Below are positions 34,481 to 47,445 of a stretch of 64,000 bases of DNA, in pieces (position 1 is the stretch's first letter; each line of letters begins with the position of its first letter). The position numbers and the translations under genes were made by a program. The DNA lies in contig CM035808.1 of assembly GCA_020466095.1 (NCBI GenBank), positions 46,964,893 to 47,028,892 on the forward strand, written 5' to 3'. Under the pieces are notes generated by a model, which was not told the origin of the DNA, made no database searches, and worked only from the letters and a program-made list of their open reading frames with translations. The stretch is from Chlorops oryzae (taxonomy: Eukaryota > Arthropoda > Insecta > Diptera > Chloropidae).

Positions 34481-36050
34481 GATTGTCCAAAACGTTCACC
34501 AGTGCATTCAGGAATAGCTAGGGACGATCTATTTACTTCTAATAATCTCCAATTTTCTTATCTTTTGCCCTATGAGTCCCGAGTCTCTTACAATATTTCA
34601 GATTGCCTTTCGTTTTACTCCTAGATATGTCTCTGTATTCTGAAACTTTTCTCTAAAAAAGTGTTCATTACCGATAATAAAACCATCACACAGGTTTCCA
34701 GATGCGATCTAGACTGTCATGAGAACTCGATCTGTAGAAAGTAGATACAAATCAATGAGCATTCGATGCTAGCTTTGGGCCTCAACAGAGCCCTCCATTC
34801 ATTAGAAATTATAAAAAAATTGTATCGAATCATTTTATAAATTTACATATATCCAACATATTTATATCGACTCGAATCATTTCAATACTATTCAGTCTTG
34901 AGGTTTTCAGTTTTTTATTACAACGAAAATGGAAAGTTTTGAAAGATAATACCCAAAAATAAACAACAAGGTGACATATCAAGTCGTTTGAAAGCACAAA
35001 AGAACCTTAAGAAAATGATCGTTAAAATCACTTTTTCATCCGATTGACTCAATTTCCGAATTAGTTTCTTAAAAAATTGTTTCTGGCTTTCAAATTTAGA
35101 AATCGACCTTGTTTAAAATTATATTTTAAAAAAACCACTCAAGTTGAACTAGTTTAACGGTTCTAAAATCAATGACAAAAACCAAATCTTTTTCTTCTTC
35201 CGATTTCGATAAAGATTAAAAGAATTTGAAATTTTCATTTTTTCAACTGATTGCGCTGCTCTCGTGTGTTGACAACCGGAAATCAATCGTATAATTTTAA
35301 TCGAATTATATTTTTTTCGAATTCCCTTTAAAGGCGTGTGAGTATCTCCTAATCGTTTCGGATTACAACAGTCTCAAAACGAAAAGAACATTAATAATTC
35401 AATGGAAGAAAAAACGAGTTGGAAAATAAATTACTAATTCCATTACGTTTCTATAAATAGCCGTTTGTTTATCCAATAAGTATTATTAGTATTTAATTTA
35501 TGAAAATAAATAGTTTTGTTGTTGTTTGTCTAGAATTTCGCCAGGTTGATGGTCTGCGTTGGGCAGGGCCTCATATGAGTGTTCAAAATAAATTCAAATA
35601 AAGGCGCAATGTAAGAGGATTTCATGGAAATAGAATACTTATCTGAAGTGACGTAAGAGGTTCTTTATTTTTCCTCCTGCTGTGTGTAGAAACAAAAAGC
35701 TGAAAATTTCCAGAAAAACATGTATTTCCCACCATATCATTTGGCTTAACTTAAACGGTCTGTTGTCGCTCATTAGTCATGATAGAATTTAACTTTATTA
35801 GGTGTCAGGTAACCATACGATTACCTACATATGTATTTGTGGATTAGAGGCGATTAACCTGGACATAAACTTAACTTTACTATTGGGTCCTGGTAGCATT
35901 AAGATTTTTTCAGAGAACAGAACAGGATAGTTGAAATTATATTTTCATTGAAATTTAGTCCTGTTGTGTTGCACCTATAATTCTCAAGTGGTTTTCGTTT
36001 ATGGTCACGTATAACGAGCTTGAATTTTCAAGTGTCCTGGCTCTTAAAGG

Positions 36051-36590
36051 TAGGGGTGGGTGATATTTGAAAATGTATCGACAGCGCTAAATATTGAAAC
36101 GTGTCTATCGCGAAAATATATCGATTGATCGATATACCAAGAATTTTCTTATATGATTTATTGATCAAAAATATCTCCTGTATCCATATACTCAGTATCA
36201 ATAATGGTCTGTCACAAAAATATATCGATTTATCGATATATCGGTATTTCCTCATATTTTAATTGAACATAATATCTTGTACGTGTACGTTTAGTCAGCA
36301 TTAATATGCACCTACCACAAAAAAAAAAAATAATGAACAAAGTGTATTTTATGCGTACAAACAGTATCAATACATGCCCATAAAAATATCGAATCATCGA
36401 CATATCGATAAATCGATATTTTTCTCTATTTTTTATCCAACAAATTATCTTTTACGCACACTCAGTAGTACAACTCAGTACCAACACGTAACTATTGCAA
36501 AAATATATAGGTATATTGATATTATTCTATATATTTTTTTATTGAAAAGATATCTGTTACGCATACATATATAAATATCAGTCCTAAATT
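36051..36590. repeat. ATCGAT-rich diverged tandem repeat with hAT-like left end
   Basis: Begins TAGGGGTGGGTGATATTTG, a hAT-like terminus. About four to five degenerate units of roughly 110-120 bp follow, each with a TATCGATYNATCGATAT palindrome and an ACTCAGTA.CA block. No matching right terminus or 8-bp flank found. Confidence 0.5.
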
Positions 36591-38146
36591 TTGGTCAGGT
36601 GTTTCTTTATCAAAAGTCTTGCAGTGTAAATCATGTCTAGCGAAGTTTTCTGAAGACATCCAAGTAATATTACGTTAAGCTTAAGGTAATAATATAAATT
36701 ATGAAGCCATTAGGCTTCCCCTTCCAGTAGAAAAACGTACATACATACCAAGGTACTCTCGAAGTACCTAAATGTAAAAATAAAAGAATTTTTTTTTTGA
36801 TATCTGAACATAAATTCCCATAAGGTATTTCCTTCTTATCTTTCCTTTTTAAATTCTTTATTTCCTTAAATTAAATGCTGTCTCTCCTTAAGGTACGCAC
36901 TTCTGCCTACAGGTTTCCACTTTTAGATTTAATTCCCAAATTAAATTTTCCATATTTACTTAAAAGCCTGTTCGAGAAAATGTTTCCCCGACGACAACCA
37001 GTTTTGGTAAACAAATTTCGTAATAACTTCTTATCATTCAACCAATATCGCTTGCTTTGAAAATGGAAAAATAGAAGAAAAAGAAGAAGAAGAAAAAAAC
37101 GAAGAAAATAATCATTTTCACATGCGTATTGAATTCCTTAAAAAAGTCTTGCAGAAAAAAAACGAATTCAACATTAAATGAAATAAAAACAATGCAACCA
37201 GTTGTGCTGTTGATTGCATTGCATGCGATTTAACTTTTGAGTTCACTTAACAAAGTGAAATTGTTCGTGAGACAACATGGACAGACAGATAGTCAAACAG
37301 TCAGTCAGTCAGACGCACATTACTAGACCCTGATGAAGTGTAGGCTTTGCGCTCGCACGTGAAATCGAGACATGAGATTAAGTCAACAAGCCACAGAGAC
37401 CGAAAAACAATCGATGATACAATGTTTTGTACCTACGACACTTAGTGCATTTATAAACAATTTTCATGGTGTCTTAAGTAAAACCAGAGTACGTACATAC
37501 CTACACCTATGGAATTAACAACGTTGAACGTTGAACGTTCGAACGTCCGAAGAAATCGAAAAAATTAAGTGATTACTTTAAAGAAGCTCAAAAGCATATG
37601 TTATTCAGTGCCCAATTCGAAGAAAGTCTTTCGAAAACGGCTCGAATAACCAAAGCCATCGTCGGTTTTATACACTCCATAAAAGAGACGGAGAGTCGGA
37701 GAGTCGGAGAGGCGGTACAACGATGGAACTAAGAAAAATGATCATTAAAAGGTCGTCATTATCGCATGAGAGAGAAAAGGTATTTTTTTTTTCATTTATT
37801 TATGTAAAAATTTGCTGTATGACAAGTGCTTAAGTAAAAGGTATGATTTGCATAAAATGCCAAAGCGATCGTTGCACAGGGACATTGATCTTTGAGATCG
37901 CTGTAGAGAGAAAGAAAAAAATTCCTGGCACTGCTTTTGGGGGAAAAAGTTTCTTCGCTACTCACGGATGCATTTCACTTGGCAAACGTTCAGCTCAAAT
38001 ATCTCTTTTGGTCGAAAGCCAAAGGAATTGATACCTATCTAAATAAAATAAAAATCATTGTGTAAATGGCCATAAAAAATATTTGCCACTTTGCCAAGCT
38101 TGGCATCAAAGGCTTCTTCTGTTTTTCATTTGTTTGCGCCATATGA

Positions 38147-38412
38147 CCCTTTCACTCCCATAAGGATAAAACTAGGACTTCATTTTAGACCCAAGGTTTC
38201 TAAGCAAATTTTTCTTAGAATTTCATCTAGTCTACGGTTTTGCTACATATGTGCTTGTGAGTGATTTTTCGCTTCACATAAATCGACCAAACCACCACCA
38301 CCCCTTTCCCAGGTACGAAAGATTTTTTAATAGAATTTCTTCACATAAAAAGTACCACAAAAATTCCCTGAAAATTTTAGAAAATTTTGAAATACATTTG
38401 AGAGTGAAAGGG
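38147..38412. mobile_element. piggyBac-like MITE (CCCTTTCACTC termini)
   Basis: Left CCCTTTCACTCCCA and right (other strand) CCCTTTCACTCTCA form inverted ends. TTAA flanks the right end (38,413-38,416); the left flank is ATGA, a decayed TTAA. The same TTAACCCTTTCAC end occurs at 24,285-24,297 and 48,813-48,825, and a one-mismatch form at 59,435-59,447. Confidence 0.5.
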
Positions 38413-39190
38413 TTAAATACATTGTGGAGCATTCCTAGATTCGTTCAAATTTTAAAAAACTGAGACCTGAAGAAAGTAACTCAGAAAAATACGTCCAACT
38501 TGAGGTGATGATGAGTATTTTATGGGGCTATATTCATTCAAGTACCTGCAATCATCAATTGAAAATGAAAGAGAAATTAAATAACGATCGTCATCATTAA
38601 ATAGAAAGAAAAGCAAAAAAAAAAAAAAAAACAAAAAAAAAACTACGGAAAATCTCATGATAAGCGATAATAACAATCAAACAATAAACCAAAGAAAAGT
38701 GAAGGAAAGCCAAATGAAATACGTTAATGACCCAGTGGTAAAGCATCGTTAAAGTATGACAAATAAACGTACAGGGAAAACCATTTGAAGTAGAGAAAAA
38801 CATTTAATTGAATACCTACGATGAATGGTCGGAGAAAAACGAGCTGAGCTGAGCTGAGAAGAAACTAAACGCTGAAGTTAAGAAAAAGTGCACAGAAGGC
38901 ATTCACAAAATGAAACCCCGACTCTGTTGCAAAAAAAAAAAAAATTTAACAATGAACATTATACGAAGACTTTTCACGAAATGCTGTTAAAGAAAAGTGA
39001 ATTTCATTGAGAATGAGCAAACAAATCAAAAGAGAATGAGTAAGGAAATAAAAATTAAGAAACAAATTTCCTATAAATTCATAAATGAATCAGTTGATTT
39101 ATGGAAAGATAGTCAGATAAATGTACAAATAGACAGACAGCCTGAAAAGCCGATTGTAAAAAGATTGTAAAACTGATATTTTTTAAGATA

Positions 39191-39412
39191 TCGCACCTCC
39201 GCAACAAAGGAGTCACAACTCAAAATTATTTAATTTTGAATAATCTTGTTTATAAGACACCTGTCTACCTGAACGAAAAATTCTATTCCATTTTTGTTAT
39301 TTTAAAAAGCCGAAAACCCCGTCAATGCCATTCTTCTGGCTTGGATTTACACTGCGATGCATTTTGTTTTTTGCGTTTTCTGAAAAATTTATCCTTTGTT
39401 GCGGAGGTGCGA
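39191..39412. mobile_element. MITE with TCGCACC termini, copy 1
   Basis: Near-perfect inverted ends TCGCACCTCCGCAACAAAGG on both sides, flanked by TA (39,189-39,190 and 39,413-39,414). Same terminus as 49,000-49,246. 222 bp, non-coding. Confidence 0.75.
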
Positions 39413-39579
39413 TATACCAAAAGACAAAAATTAAACATTTTAAATATCAATATATCAAGAGATATGTAGATAGATTAATAGAAAGATAGTACGAAAATTG
39501 GATATAAAAAAAATTTTCAAAAAAGAATATATAAAAGTAAATGGGAAAAAAAGTAGAAAAATGAATAGAAATGTGAGTA

Positions 39580-39770
39580 AAAACACGGATAGAAAAATGA
39601 TTAAAATGGCGGATAAAAATATGGATAGGAAAACGGATAGCAAAACGGATGGAATGGCGGATAGAGGGGTGGATAGAAAGGTGGATAGGAAAATGAGTAA
39701 AAATATGCATAGAAAAATAATGGCAAAGTTAATATAAAAGAGAATAGATTAAAGGATAGAAAAATAGATG
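39580..39770. repeat. Degenerate GATAGAAAAATGG tandem tract
   Basis: Irregular units such as ATGGATAGGAAAACGGATAG. Open minus-strand frames over it (Ile/Phe/Ser/His/Pro repeats) are composition artefacts. Confidence 0.8.
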
Positions 39771-39915
39771 GGTATTCTTTAAATTTCTCTAAAACCATCA
39801 ACCCTTCGATAACAGTGTTGCATATTTTTGAAGCGTCCATTTTTAAAGTATTTCTACCATTTCAAAGAATCCGGTAAAAATTACTTTTAATGCCTTAAAA
39901 ACCTTCAAAAGGAGG

Positions 39916-40984
39916 TAACGGGTGTGACGTTAGAAAATGGGGTTTGTATGTTATTTGTGTTCATTAATCGATTCTGTAAAATTTTCCAGGAAACATACAA
40001 AAAGAATGTTTAACCAACAGTTCTAAGGAGTATTCTGACTATGAATAGGTATTTACTTATAATGTATTGGTATTCGTATGTGTTTTATACCAATTTACAA
40101 AAGTAACGGGTGTGACAGAAAAAAGTAACGGGTGTGACAATATAAATTGAAACAAGAGTTATATGAGGAAGACGAGTTTTTTAAAATATATTTCATTGTA
40201 ACTATTATAAAAAATATCAACGTAGTATTTTCGTAAAAACAGCTTCATTCGTTTTCCGTTAAATAACTTGCTTTTAAAAGTTTTTGGATTCTTATCACAC
40301 GATTTTGGTTTCCTGTTACTGAATAGACTTTTTTTGATAATAAGGTTTTGAGAATAAGGTTTTGTGTGTGGTGATCAGTGTGAGTCGTCAGCATACAGTA
40401 TTAATTAAGACATTTATAATATACTATTAATTAATTCATAAATAATAAACTTCTATATTAATATTTTTATATATTTAATTTTTTTTATATTTTTATTTAT
40501 TTATTTTTTATTTATTTATTATTTATTATTTATTATTTATTATTTATTATTTATTATTTATTATTTATTATTTATTATTTATTATTTATTATTTATTATT
40601 TATTATTTATTATTTATTATTTATTATTTATTATTTATTATTTATTATTAATTTTTTATTATTTATTATTATTTATAATTTATTAATTATTAATTATTTA
40701 TTCATTATATGTTATTTATTATTTAAAATTTATTATTTATAATTTACTATAAATGAACTGTAAGGAAAATTGGCCCAAAAATATAACACAAGAAAATAAA
40801 TAAGTAACGGGTGTGACATCGTTTTAAATGTTAAAAATGCCATCTCTGTCACACATACTCCAACTAGGTTTCGCTTTATTATTAAACGGAATTACCTTCT
40901 TACTATCTGCAGGTTAACACTTTGTTAAATTCTTTTGCTAAAAGATAATTTAACTTTTTATAGTTTATCGGTAACGGGTGTGAC
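39916..40984 (+). repeat. Cluster of five identical TAACGGGTGTGAC motifs
   Basis: Exact 13-mers at 39,916, 40,104, 40,126, 40,805 and 40,972, all in the same orientation within 1.07 kb. The region is otherwise AT-rich and includes an ATTATTT satellite. Probably subterminal repeats of a transposon whose ends I cannot define. Confidence 0.85.
40500..40690. repeat. (ATTATTT)n microsatellite
   Basis: Near-perfect 7-bp repeat TATTATT over about 150 bases, degenerating on the right. Confidence 0.92.
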
Positions 40985-41371
40985 AGTCTAAGGTAAACTT
41001 TCCAAACGTCTGTAAAAATTTCAACATATAACCTAAAGCATTCTACTTTTTCTGCAAACCAGATAAAATTACATACTTTTAGCTGATATCTATTTGTGCT
41101 GCCACATATTCAAAAACAGCTTGTAGCGAAAGCTCAAAAAAGGGATAATTTTTTTGTTTGCGATATGTTTAAATAGCACTATTTCAAAATTAATTTGTAT
41201 ACAAACCATATATATTTTTTAATATTACTCTACATGAAAAAAATGATGCATGTATATATGTTTTAATAAGAAGAACAAAAATGTGTTAAAGTGTGATTTT
41301 TTTTGCGGTTGCACAGGGTACGTTTTCGTGGAAATGCCCAGATATAAAAATGGATGCATAAATACTTGGAG

Positions 41372-41720
41372 GAATAGATAGATAGATGGATAGATAGATG
41401 GCTTGATAGATAGATAGATATGTAGATAGGTATATAGATATATGGCTAGACAGATGGTTAGATAGGTAGATGGATAGATAGGTAGATGGATAGATAGGTA
41501 GATGGATAGATAGGTAGATGGATAGATAGGTAGATGGATAGATAGGTAGATGGATAGATAGGTAGATGGATAGATAGGTAGATGGATAGATAGGTAGATG
41601 GATAGATAGGTAGATGGAGAGATAGATGTATAGATAGATGGATAGATAAGTGGATAGATATATTGATAGATAGATGGTTCGATACATAGATAAATATATT
41701 GATAGATAGGTAAATATATC
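41372..41720. repeat. GATA-type satellite, mainly 16-bp unit
   Basis: Core GATGGATAGATAGGTA repeated about 11 times (41,467-41,640), with irregular GATA repeats on both sides. Two overlapping minus frames of 165 and 176 codons (YLSIYLSIHLPIYPST repeats) are artefacts of this. Confidence 0.95.
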
Positions 41721-43639
41721 AATTGATGAATAGATACAGCGATAGATGGAAGTAGGTAAAAATAATGGATCCCGATGTATTAAAGTACTATATATCAAAT
41801 CAGATAAATACGGCAAAACGGTTCTGCGCCTCTCACGGAATTGTGTCTATGAAAGTCATTGTCAATAATTGAAAAAAATCTGCCAACACTCTTGTTACTT
41901 AAACATTTTTTTATTCGAATACATAATAAAATATCTACACATACAGGTATAATATGCAAAATATTAAATAACCAATATACTTATAATAACTGCACCAATT
42001 AATCGAATTAAATTCATTATGGCTGCAATAAATGTCGCCGACCCGTCCGACATGAACTCACATGTAGAGCTCAGTCATTTAACGTTGATCTCAATGGAAG
42101 CAACTAACGTGCCAGCGAGCATTGTTCAACTGCTTCGAATGCACATTTCATTTGAATTTTCGAAATGCAAAAGTCAAATGGAAAACGCAACAATCGATCA
42201 AATGCAAATTCAAAGTATTAATAGTTTTGAAATCAAGCGAAAAATCGTCTCAATCGATGCAACTTGTCAACGAGGCGTTCGCGCAGACGCACAAGCACAG
42301 GCAGACACAAGCGAAACGCAGAAGCTGCAGCTGTAAAGACAGGTTGAATGCGGCGGCCTCACCTGTGCCGAAGCTAACAATTTTAGCTGCTAATCTTCAT
42401 GCGGACCGTTCATGGGAGAAAGTTGCCGCATTATCCCAGTCAGTCACAAACAGAGTTAACTAAGCAAACGACAAAGCAGGCAAGGCACCCAACACAAATA
42501 TTTGAGAAAAGACTCAAAAGCACAAAAAAAAAAAAAAAAAAAAAAGAAACAGATAAAAAGCTTTTTTATTATAGAAAAAAAATTTTTAAGACATCCGCAC
42601 ATATGAAAAAAGGAGAAAAAAATCATGACAAAAAATATGTAAACTGTCCAATGTTTTTTGTTTTGTTGCTTTTGATTTCACGGACCGCCGTCCGAAACCG
42701 TCACCGCGTCACAGCACATACATAATTCAATACTTTAGAGAAATGTATGAAATGTATTCAAGCCTCAGCAGAAAGAAGAAAAAGAAAAAAAAAATAAAAT
42801 GTTCGGGAATTTTACTCAATTTTTCCAACGCTGGTATTTTAATCCAAATCAAACTAACACCCATGCGCGCAGCAATCGAATCGAAGATTAATTTTTTTTT
42901 TCACAAAATTAGCTCACCACACACTGGTGCAATGCGCTGCTGCAACTCCACAGCTGCCGATAAATTTTTCGCCACATTTCTTCTCTTTTTCCGATTTAAA
43001 CGAAATTAGTTTCAATTTGGCTTGCGAAACTTCAATGACTAATAATGCCAGTGTTTCGTAGGAAAAAATAGAAACATAAAAACACCACTGAGCCGAGCAA
43101 TGGGCTCGGGAGTTTGGACAATTCATGCCAATCATCGGCATCGCTGGACACTGGAATGTGCCTCGGTTTGCGCAAAAATTTCACTTTAAATTCCACAAGT
43201 CTTGGCGATAAATGGTTTTGCATACAATTTGGCTACTAATGTTATTATTCGAATGATTTTAAGAAATTTATTCATAGAAAAGGTATTTTTTATTTTTTTT
43301 ATTTACTTATTAAGCTCCGAATTTATGTGTTAAGCATTTTTACACGACCACTCCATGTTTGTGTATTTACTTGGCATGATTTAAAGGCTAAATGGATTAA
43401 TTGGCTTCAAATCAAATGGAATATTTCATATTAAATGAAGTGAGGTATTTTGAATTCATGTCATCCGAAAATTGTCATATCGGATGAAAGACTAAAGTAT
43501 GGTATCAGTCAGTAGCGTTTCCATCCATATTGAGGCCCCTTTGGTAGAATGAAAGCTTCGATTCACGGCATTTTTTTAAGTGAAAGGCCTGGAAGTTAGT
43601 GGTAACATTTTGCACGTAGTAATGCTGCACAAATCCCGA

Positions 43640-44220
43640 TAAGAAGCATGAGAAATGTTATCGATAGATAAAATCGAAAACTATCGAAATGTTAATTACA
43701 ATTTTAATTCAGTTACTTCGATTTAATTCGAATTAAGTGAGTGCATAAGTTTTTGGAATCTAAAAAAACCATTTCAATCGAAAAATTAATTTCGATAAAT
43801 ATCGATTTTAGCTGAGAGATGCAGATTTCATAAATTATTTGGTGGGGATTTTTTTATTAAATTCATATTTAATAGGCACATAAGTTATCTGAGTCTAAAG
43901 AGCCCTTTCTATTGATAATTTAAAACCGATAACTATCGATATCTATTGAAATTTTAATTGCGTTTAATTAGTGATTGGTGAAAGGTACTTTAGGAAATTT
44001 GAACCTTGTGAGGGCAATGTTCGGTATACTTTTCGGAGTCGGGAGAGCTTTTTCTACCGATAAATACAAATCGATTTTTATCGTTTTTAACTGATGTATG
44101 CAAATTTCGTAAATAATTTGTTAAAGATTTTTTATTGAATTCGAGTTTAATGAATAAACAAATGTGTGTAATTTAGCGGGCCCTTTCTATCGATAAATTA
44201 AAACCGATATATTATTAAAT
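43640..44220. repeat. Diverged tandem repeat with ATCGAT blocks
   Basis: About two to three units of roughly 280 bp, each containing TATCGATAAAT/ATCGATTTT, a GATGYANATTTCRTAAAT block and a GCCCTTTCTAT.GATAA block (43,910, 44,180). Origin unknown; similar palindromes occur at 36,051 and 45,779. Confidence 0.5.
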
Positions 44221-45778
44221 TTGAATTTAATGTGCACAAATGTTGACTTTCAGACTTCTTTACTCTGTCTTAATTGCGGGTGATAGTGAAACCTTAAAAT
44301 TTTTCTTCTCTTTGAAAGAAAAACTGTTGCCTTAACTGTAGATGTACGAAAGAAGTTCAATATCTCAATTAATTTCCTCAGACTTTATGTCGTCTTAAGA
44401 ACTCGTTCCCCCTTGCCACCGACAGAACTTCTACAATAAATTCTATCATTTCCATAATCGATTGCTTTGAAAAGAAATATCTCAATTACTTGAAAATTAT
44501 CGTTTTAATATTTTTAATGGAATTTTTTGGCACAAATTGAACCGAATCAATTAAGGTCACTGTCCCGTTAAAGTGTTCATATAACTTCAAAGTATTTATT
44601 TTCTCATTATGAATTGTCGACTGACCTAACTTGAGATCACCTGAAGCTCTCGAAAGCTTTCAATTTCACCAAAAACCTTATTAGCTCTCGAAGAAAGCAT
44701 TCTTTCGTGCCACATTCAAGATTTCTTTTATTTTTCATTTCGAAAAATCTCTTAGAAACCTCTTTATATGTGTGGTCACTTTACTTTTCATTACAACGAT
44801 CGTATCGACCGTATCCCATTCAGATCCTTTTATGCTTTATCAAGAAAAAGCATTTATTCCCAAAAATGAGCGTAAAAAACGGGGAAGAAGAACAAGAAGA
44901 AGGAGAAGGAACAATAACATTCCACGCTTGAACAATCGCATTCGCTTCATATTTGGACTTTTGTCTTGCTGCAAACATTCTAAGCCACAATATCAAATAT
45001 GGTTATATCAATTGTGAAGTTACTCGCTTTTTAGGTAAATACCAAAAATAGACACCATTGCTCAAAGTGGAAAGATATCCGTTTATACATATACATATCC
45101 ATATATATTTCGAGCATTTATAGCTACAACGGACGCTTTATCTAGTGCAATTGACAACTTCCCGCTCTGGCAATGCATTGCCAAACGTCATACGCATGTG
45201 CAGTGAAGCCTCAAACAAACAACCAAGCAAGCTTGTGGACACAAACGAAATCCTTGAAGTTAAGCATAAGAGGTTCGACTGTGTTGATGCCTTACCAACC
45301 GCACCAGTAAGTTGACTTGTCTTGTCTTGTCTTGTCTGCTCAAAAGGAATTTCACTTAACTTTTTGTTTTTAACAATCAGGAGGATTTTTTCCAATGAGA
45401 CCTGCTAAACTAGTGTGCTGTGTGATTATTTATGAGTGCGTATCGCCCCAATGATCGGTGCTGGCATGATCCGATCCGTTGCGATCGAGTTCAAGTTGGT
45501 TATATAAAAAAAAAAGAGAGCTGATAGAGAAACGCATCGAAGACGCATCGAAATTTTGCCTCAAGTCGAATGCATACTATACCACTCTTAACTCTTTCAG
45601 CACCAAACTATTCGTTTCATTTCCTCAAACATTCAGAGGGTTTTTTCGGGTTCTATGTTTAAACAAATATAAAAAAAAAGAAAAAATGCGTTTAAAAAAT
45701 CGTTCATGCCAGGGAAGGAATGTACTTACATCTTGGGATATAATGCTCTAATTGGTATTTATTAAGACGATTTTGAAT

Positions 45779-46081
45779 TAGGGATGGGCTAAAAATATCG
45801 ATACTTAAAAATATCGATATTTTAAAACATTCTTTAAATTACAAAGAACGATATTTTTGAATCATCGCCTTTGTGTTTCTTGGAAAGAGACGTTTGTTTG
45901 TAGTTTAAAAAAATGGTATTTTTTATATTAGTAAAAAATGGTATTTTGTTAAACAAAAAATACAGACTAAAACTACTTGATATATCGATATATCAATATA
46001 TTTTTGCGATAAATAAATATCGATAACGTGTTCAGGCAATATTATCGAAGTCGATTCTTTGTCCAATATCGTCCACTCCTA
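45779..46081. mobile_element. Possible hAT-like MITE, TATCGATA-rich
   Basis: Left TAGGGATGGGCTA and right (other strand) TAGGAGTGGACGATA. Flanking 8-mers TTTTGAAT and TTAAGAAT agree at 6 of 8 bases. The interior is rich in ATATCGATA. Confidence 0.5.
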
Positions 46082-46136
46082 TTAAGAATTTTCGGGATCA
46101 AATATCAAATATGAATCACTTATGTAACATATATAT

Positions 46137-46309
46137 AATATACTCTCTCCTTTCGGACACTCCTTTGAAGCGGACGGCCCACTTAAGCGGACGCCCCTAT
46201 TTAACGGAAACCTTTTGGGAATCCTCTAGTGCTCTTGCTTCTTAGATAGGTTCTCTCAAGTGGACACATTTTTTCCCCCGTAGGTGCCCGCTGAAGAGAG
46301 ACTACACTG
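46137..46309. mobile_element. pogo/Tigger-like MITE, 173 bp, left end eroded
   Basis: Right end (other strand) CAGTGTAGTCTCTCTTCAGC, flanked by TA. The left end reads TACTCTCTCCTTTCGGACAC, a decayed match. AAGCGGACG units are repeated inside (46,171, 46,194). Confidence 0.6.
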
Positions 46310-47302
46310 TATGTACGCATTACATACTATAAAATCCTTCTGAGAATTATAAAAGCATCGATGGTATGCTCTATAATCCTATAACCACCAATATGATCCT
46401 TTATAAATCTCAATATATATTATATTAGAAATAGATTATTGGAGAATTTTCGAAAATTCGTTGGTAGTGATTGGGTTAAATTTCGAAAAAATTGGCACAG
46501 CAGTGCGTATGTGGAATGCATTTTTAATTGATTTAAGGAAGCAGGAAAAGTGTACGATTTATGCAACCGGGTTTTTCCATCCAGTTTTCCTTTCTTTTTT
46601 GATATCTTTTTGTAAAATATTTTTTTAATGATTGGAAGAAAAAAAGAAAAACCTTGGAGAAAATTCCTTTCAAAATCGGCGATAAGAAAAATTTCGAAAT
46701 TCTTTCAATGCTTACAATTGAATGACTGCCTCAAGGAAAAATGTTCGCGTTGCTCAATTCTGTTTTTTTTTTTTATCTTTTCATGCTTTGAGTCGCACAA
46801 CAAGGTCTCCCGTCCAAGACGATAAGATTATTTGCAGTTCTTTTAAATTGAGGAGACGGAAATTTTGTTTGTTTTATTTGGTCGTTTTTATGTTCAGAAA
46901 ACCACTTCATTTTCCACTCCAAACCACTTTCGATTTTTCGAATGACGTTTCCCAATATTTGACCGACCTTTTTTTTTATTCCCCCACATTTTTATTTGTC
47001 TTTATCAAGTTTTTATCAATCAATTATTTTTTTTGTACTCAAAAAATGTTATGCTTTTTTCGATTTGAAAGAAAAATTTGTTTTCGGCTTTCTTTGATTT
47101 GAATTTGACTTTCAATGAATTCAGTTAATGGGCTTTCTTTGTCTTTTTCGAAATGAACTCTGATGGGTTATGGTTCAAAAGATGAAAAAAAAACAACAAC
47201 AGAAAATGGAGAAATGACAGACTTTCTATGCAGTTTTGATGTTTGACAATTCATGAAAATGTTGCTGTTTCGAAATTCTTAATTTCTCGAACTGAAAGAC
47301 TG

Positions 47303-47445
47303 TTGCCAGCTTGGGGGAATCACCGCCAAACCTAATGGAGTTTATGGTATTTAGGAGAGACCTTGGGAAGAAAAGTCTTTCGGGGAATTTTTATGGGATG
47401 AAGTTATGTGATATTCAGGGGGTATGTCCCCTTTAAAACTGGCAA
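47303..47445. mobile_element. MITE of TTGCCAG-terminal family, copy 2
   Basis: Left TTGCCAGCTTGGGGGAATC, right (other strand) TTGCCAGTTTTAAAGGGGAC. The interior matches 56,545-56,665 in the same orientation (GAATTTTTATGGGA, ATTCAGGGGG). 143 bp. Confidence 0.65.

Noticed and set aside
41225..41816. Two overlapping minus-strand ORFs of 165 and 176 codons (YLSIYLSIHLPIYPST)
   Set aside because: Translation of a GATA-type satellite; composition artefact.
42019..42463. Overlapping ORFs of 105 and 113 codons
   Set aside because: No domain, two frames compete and neither has gene context; kept only as a possible regulatory island.
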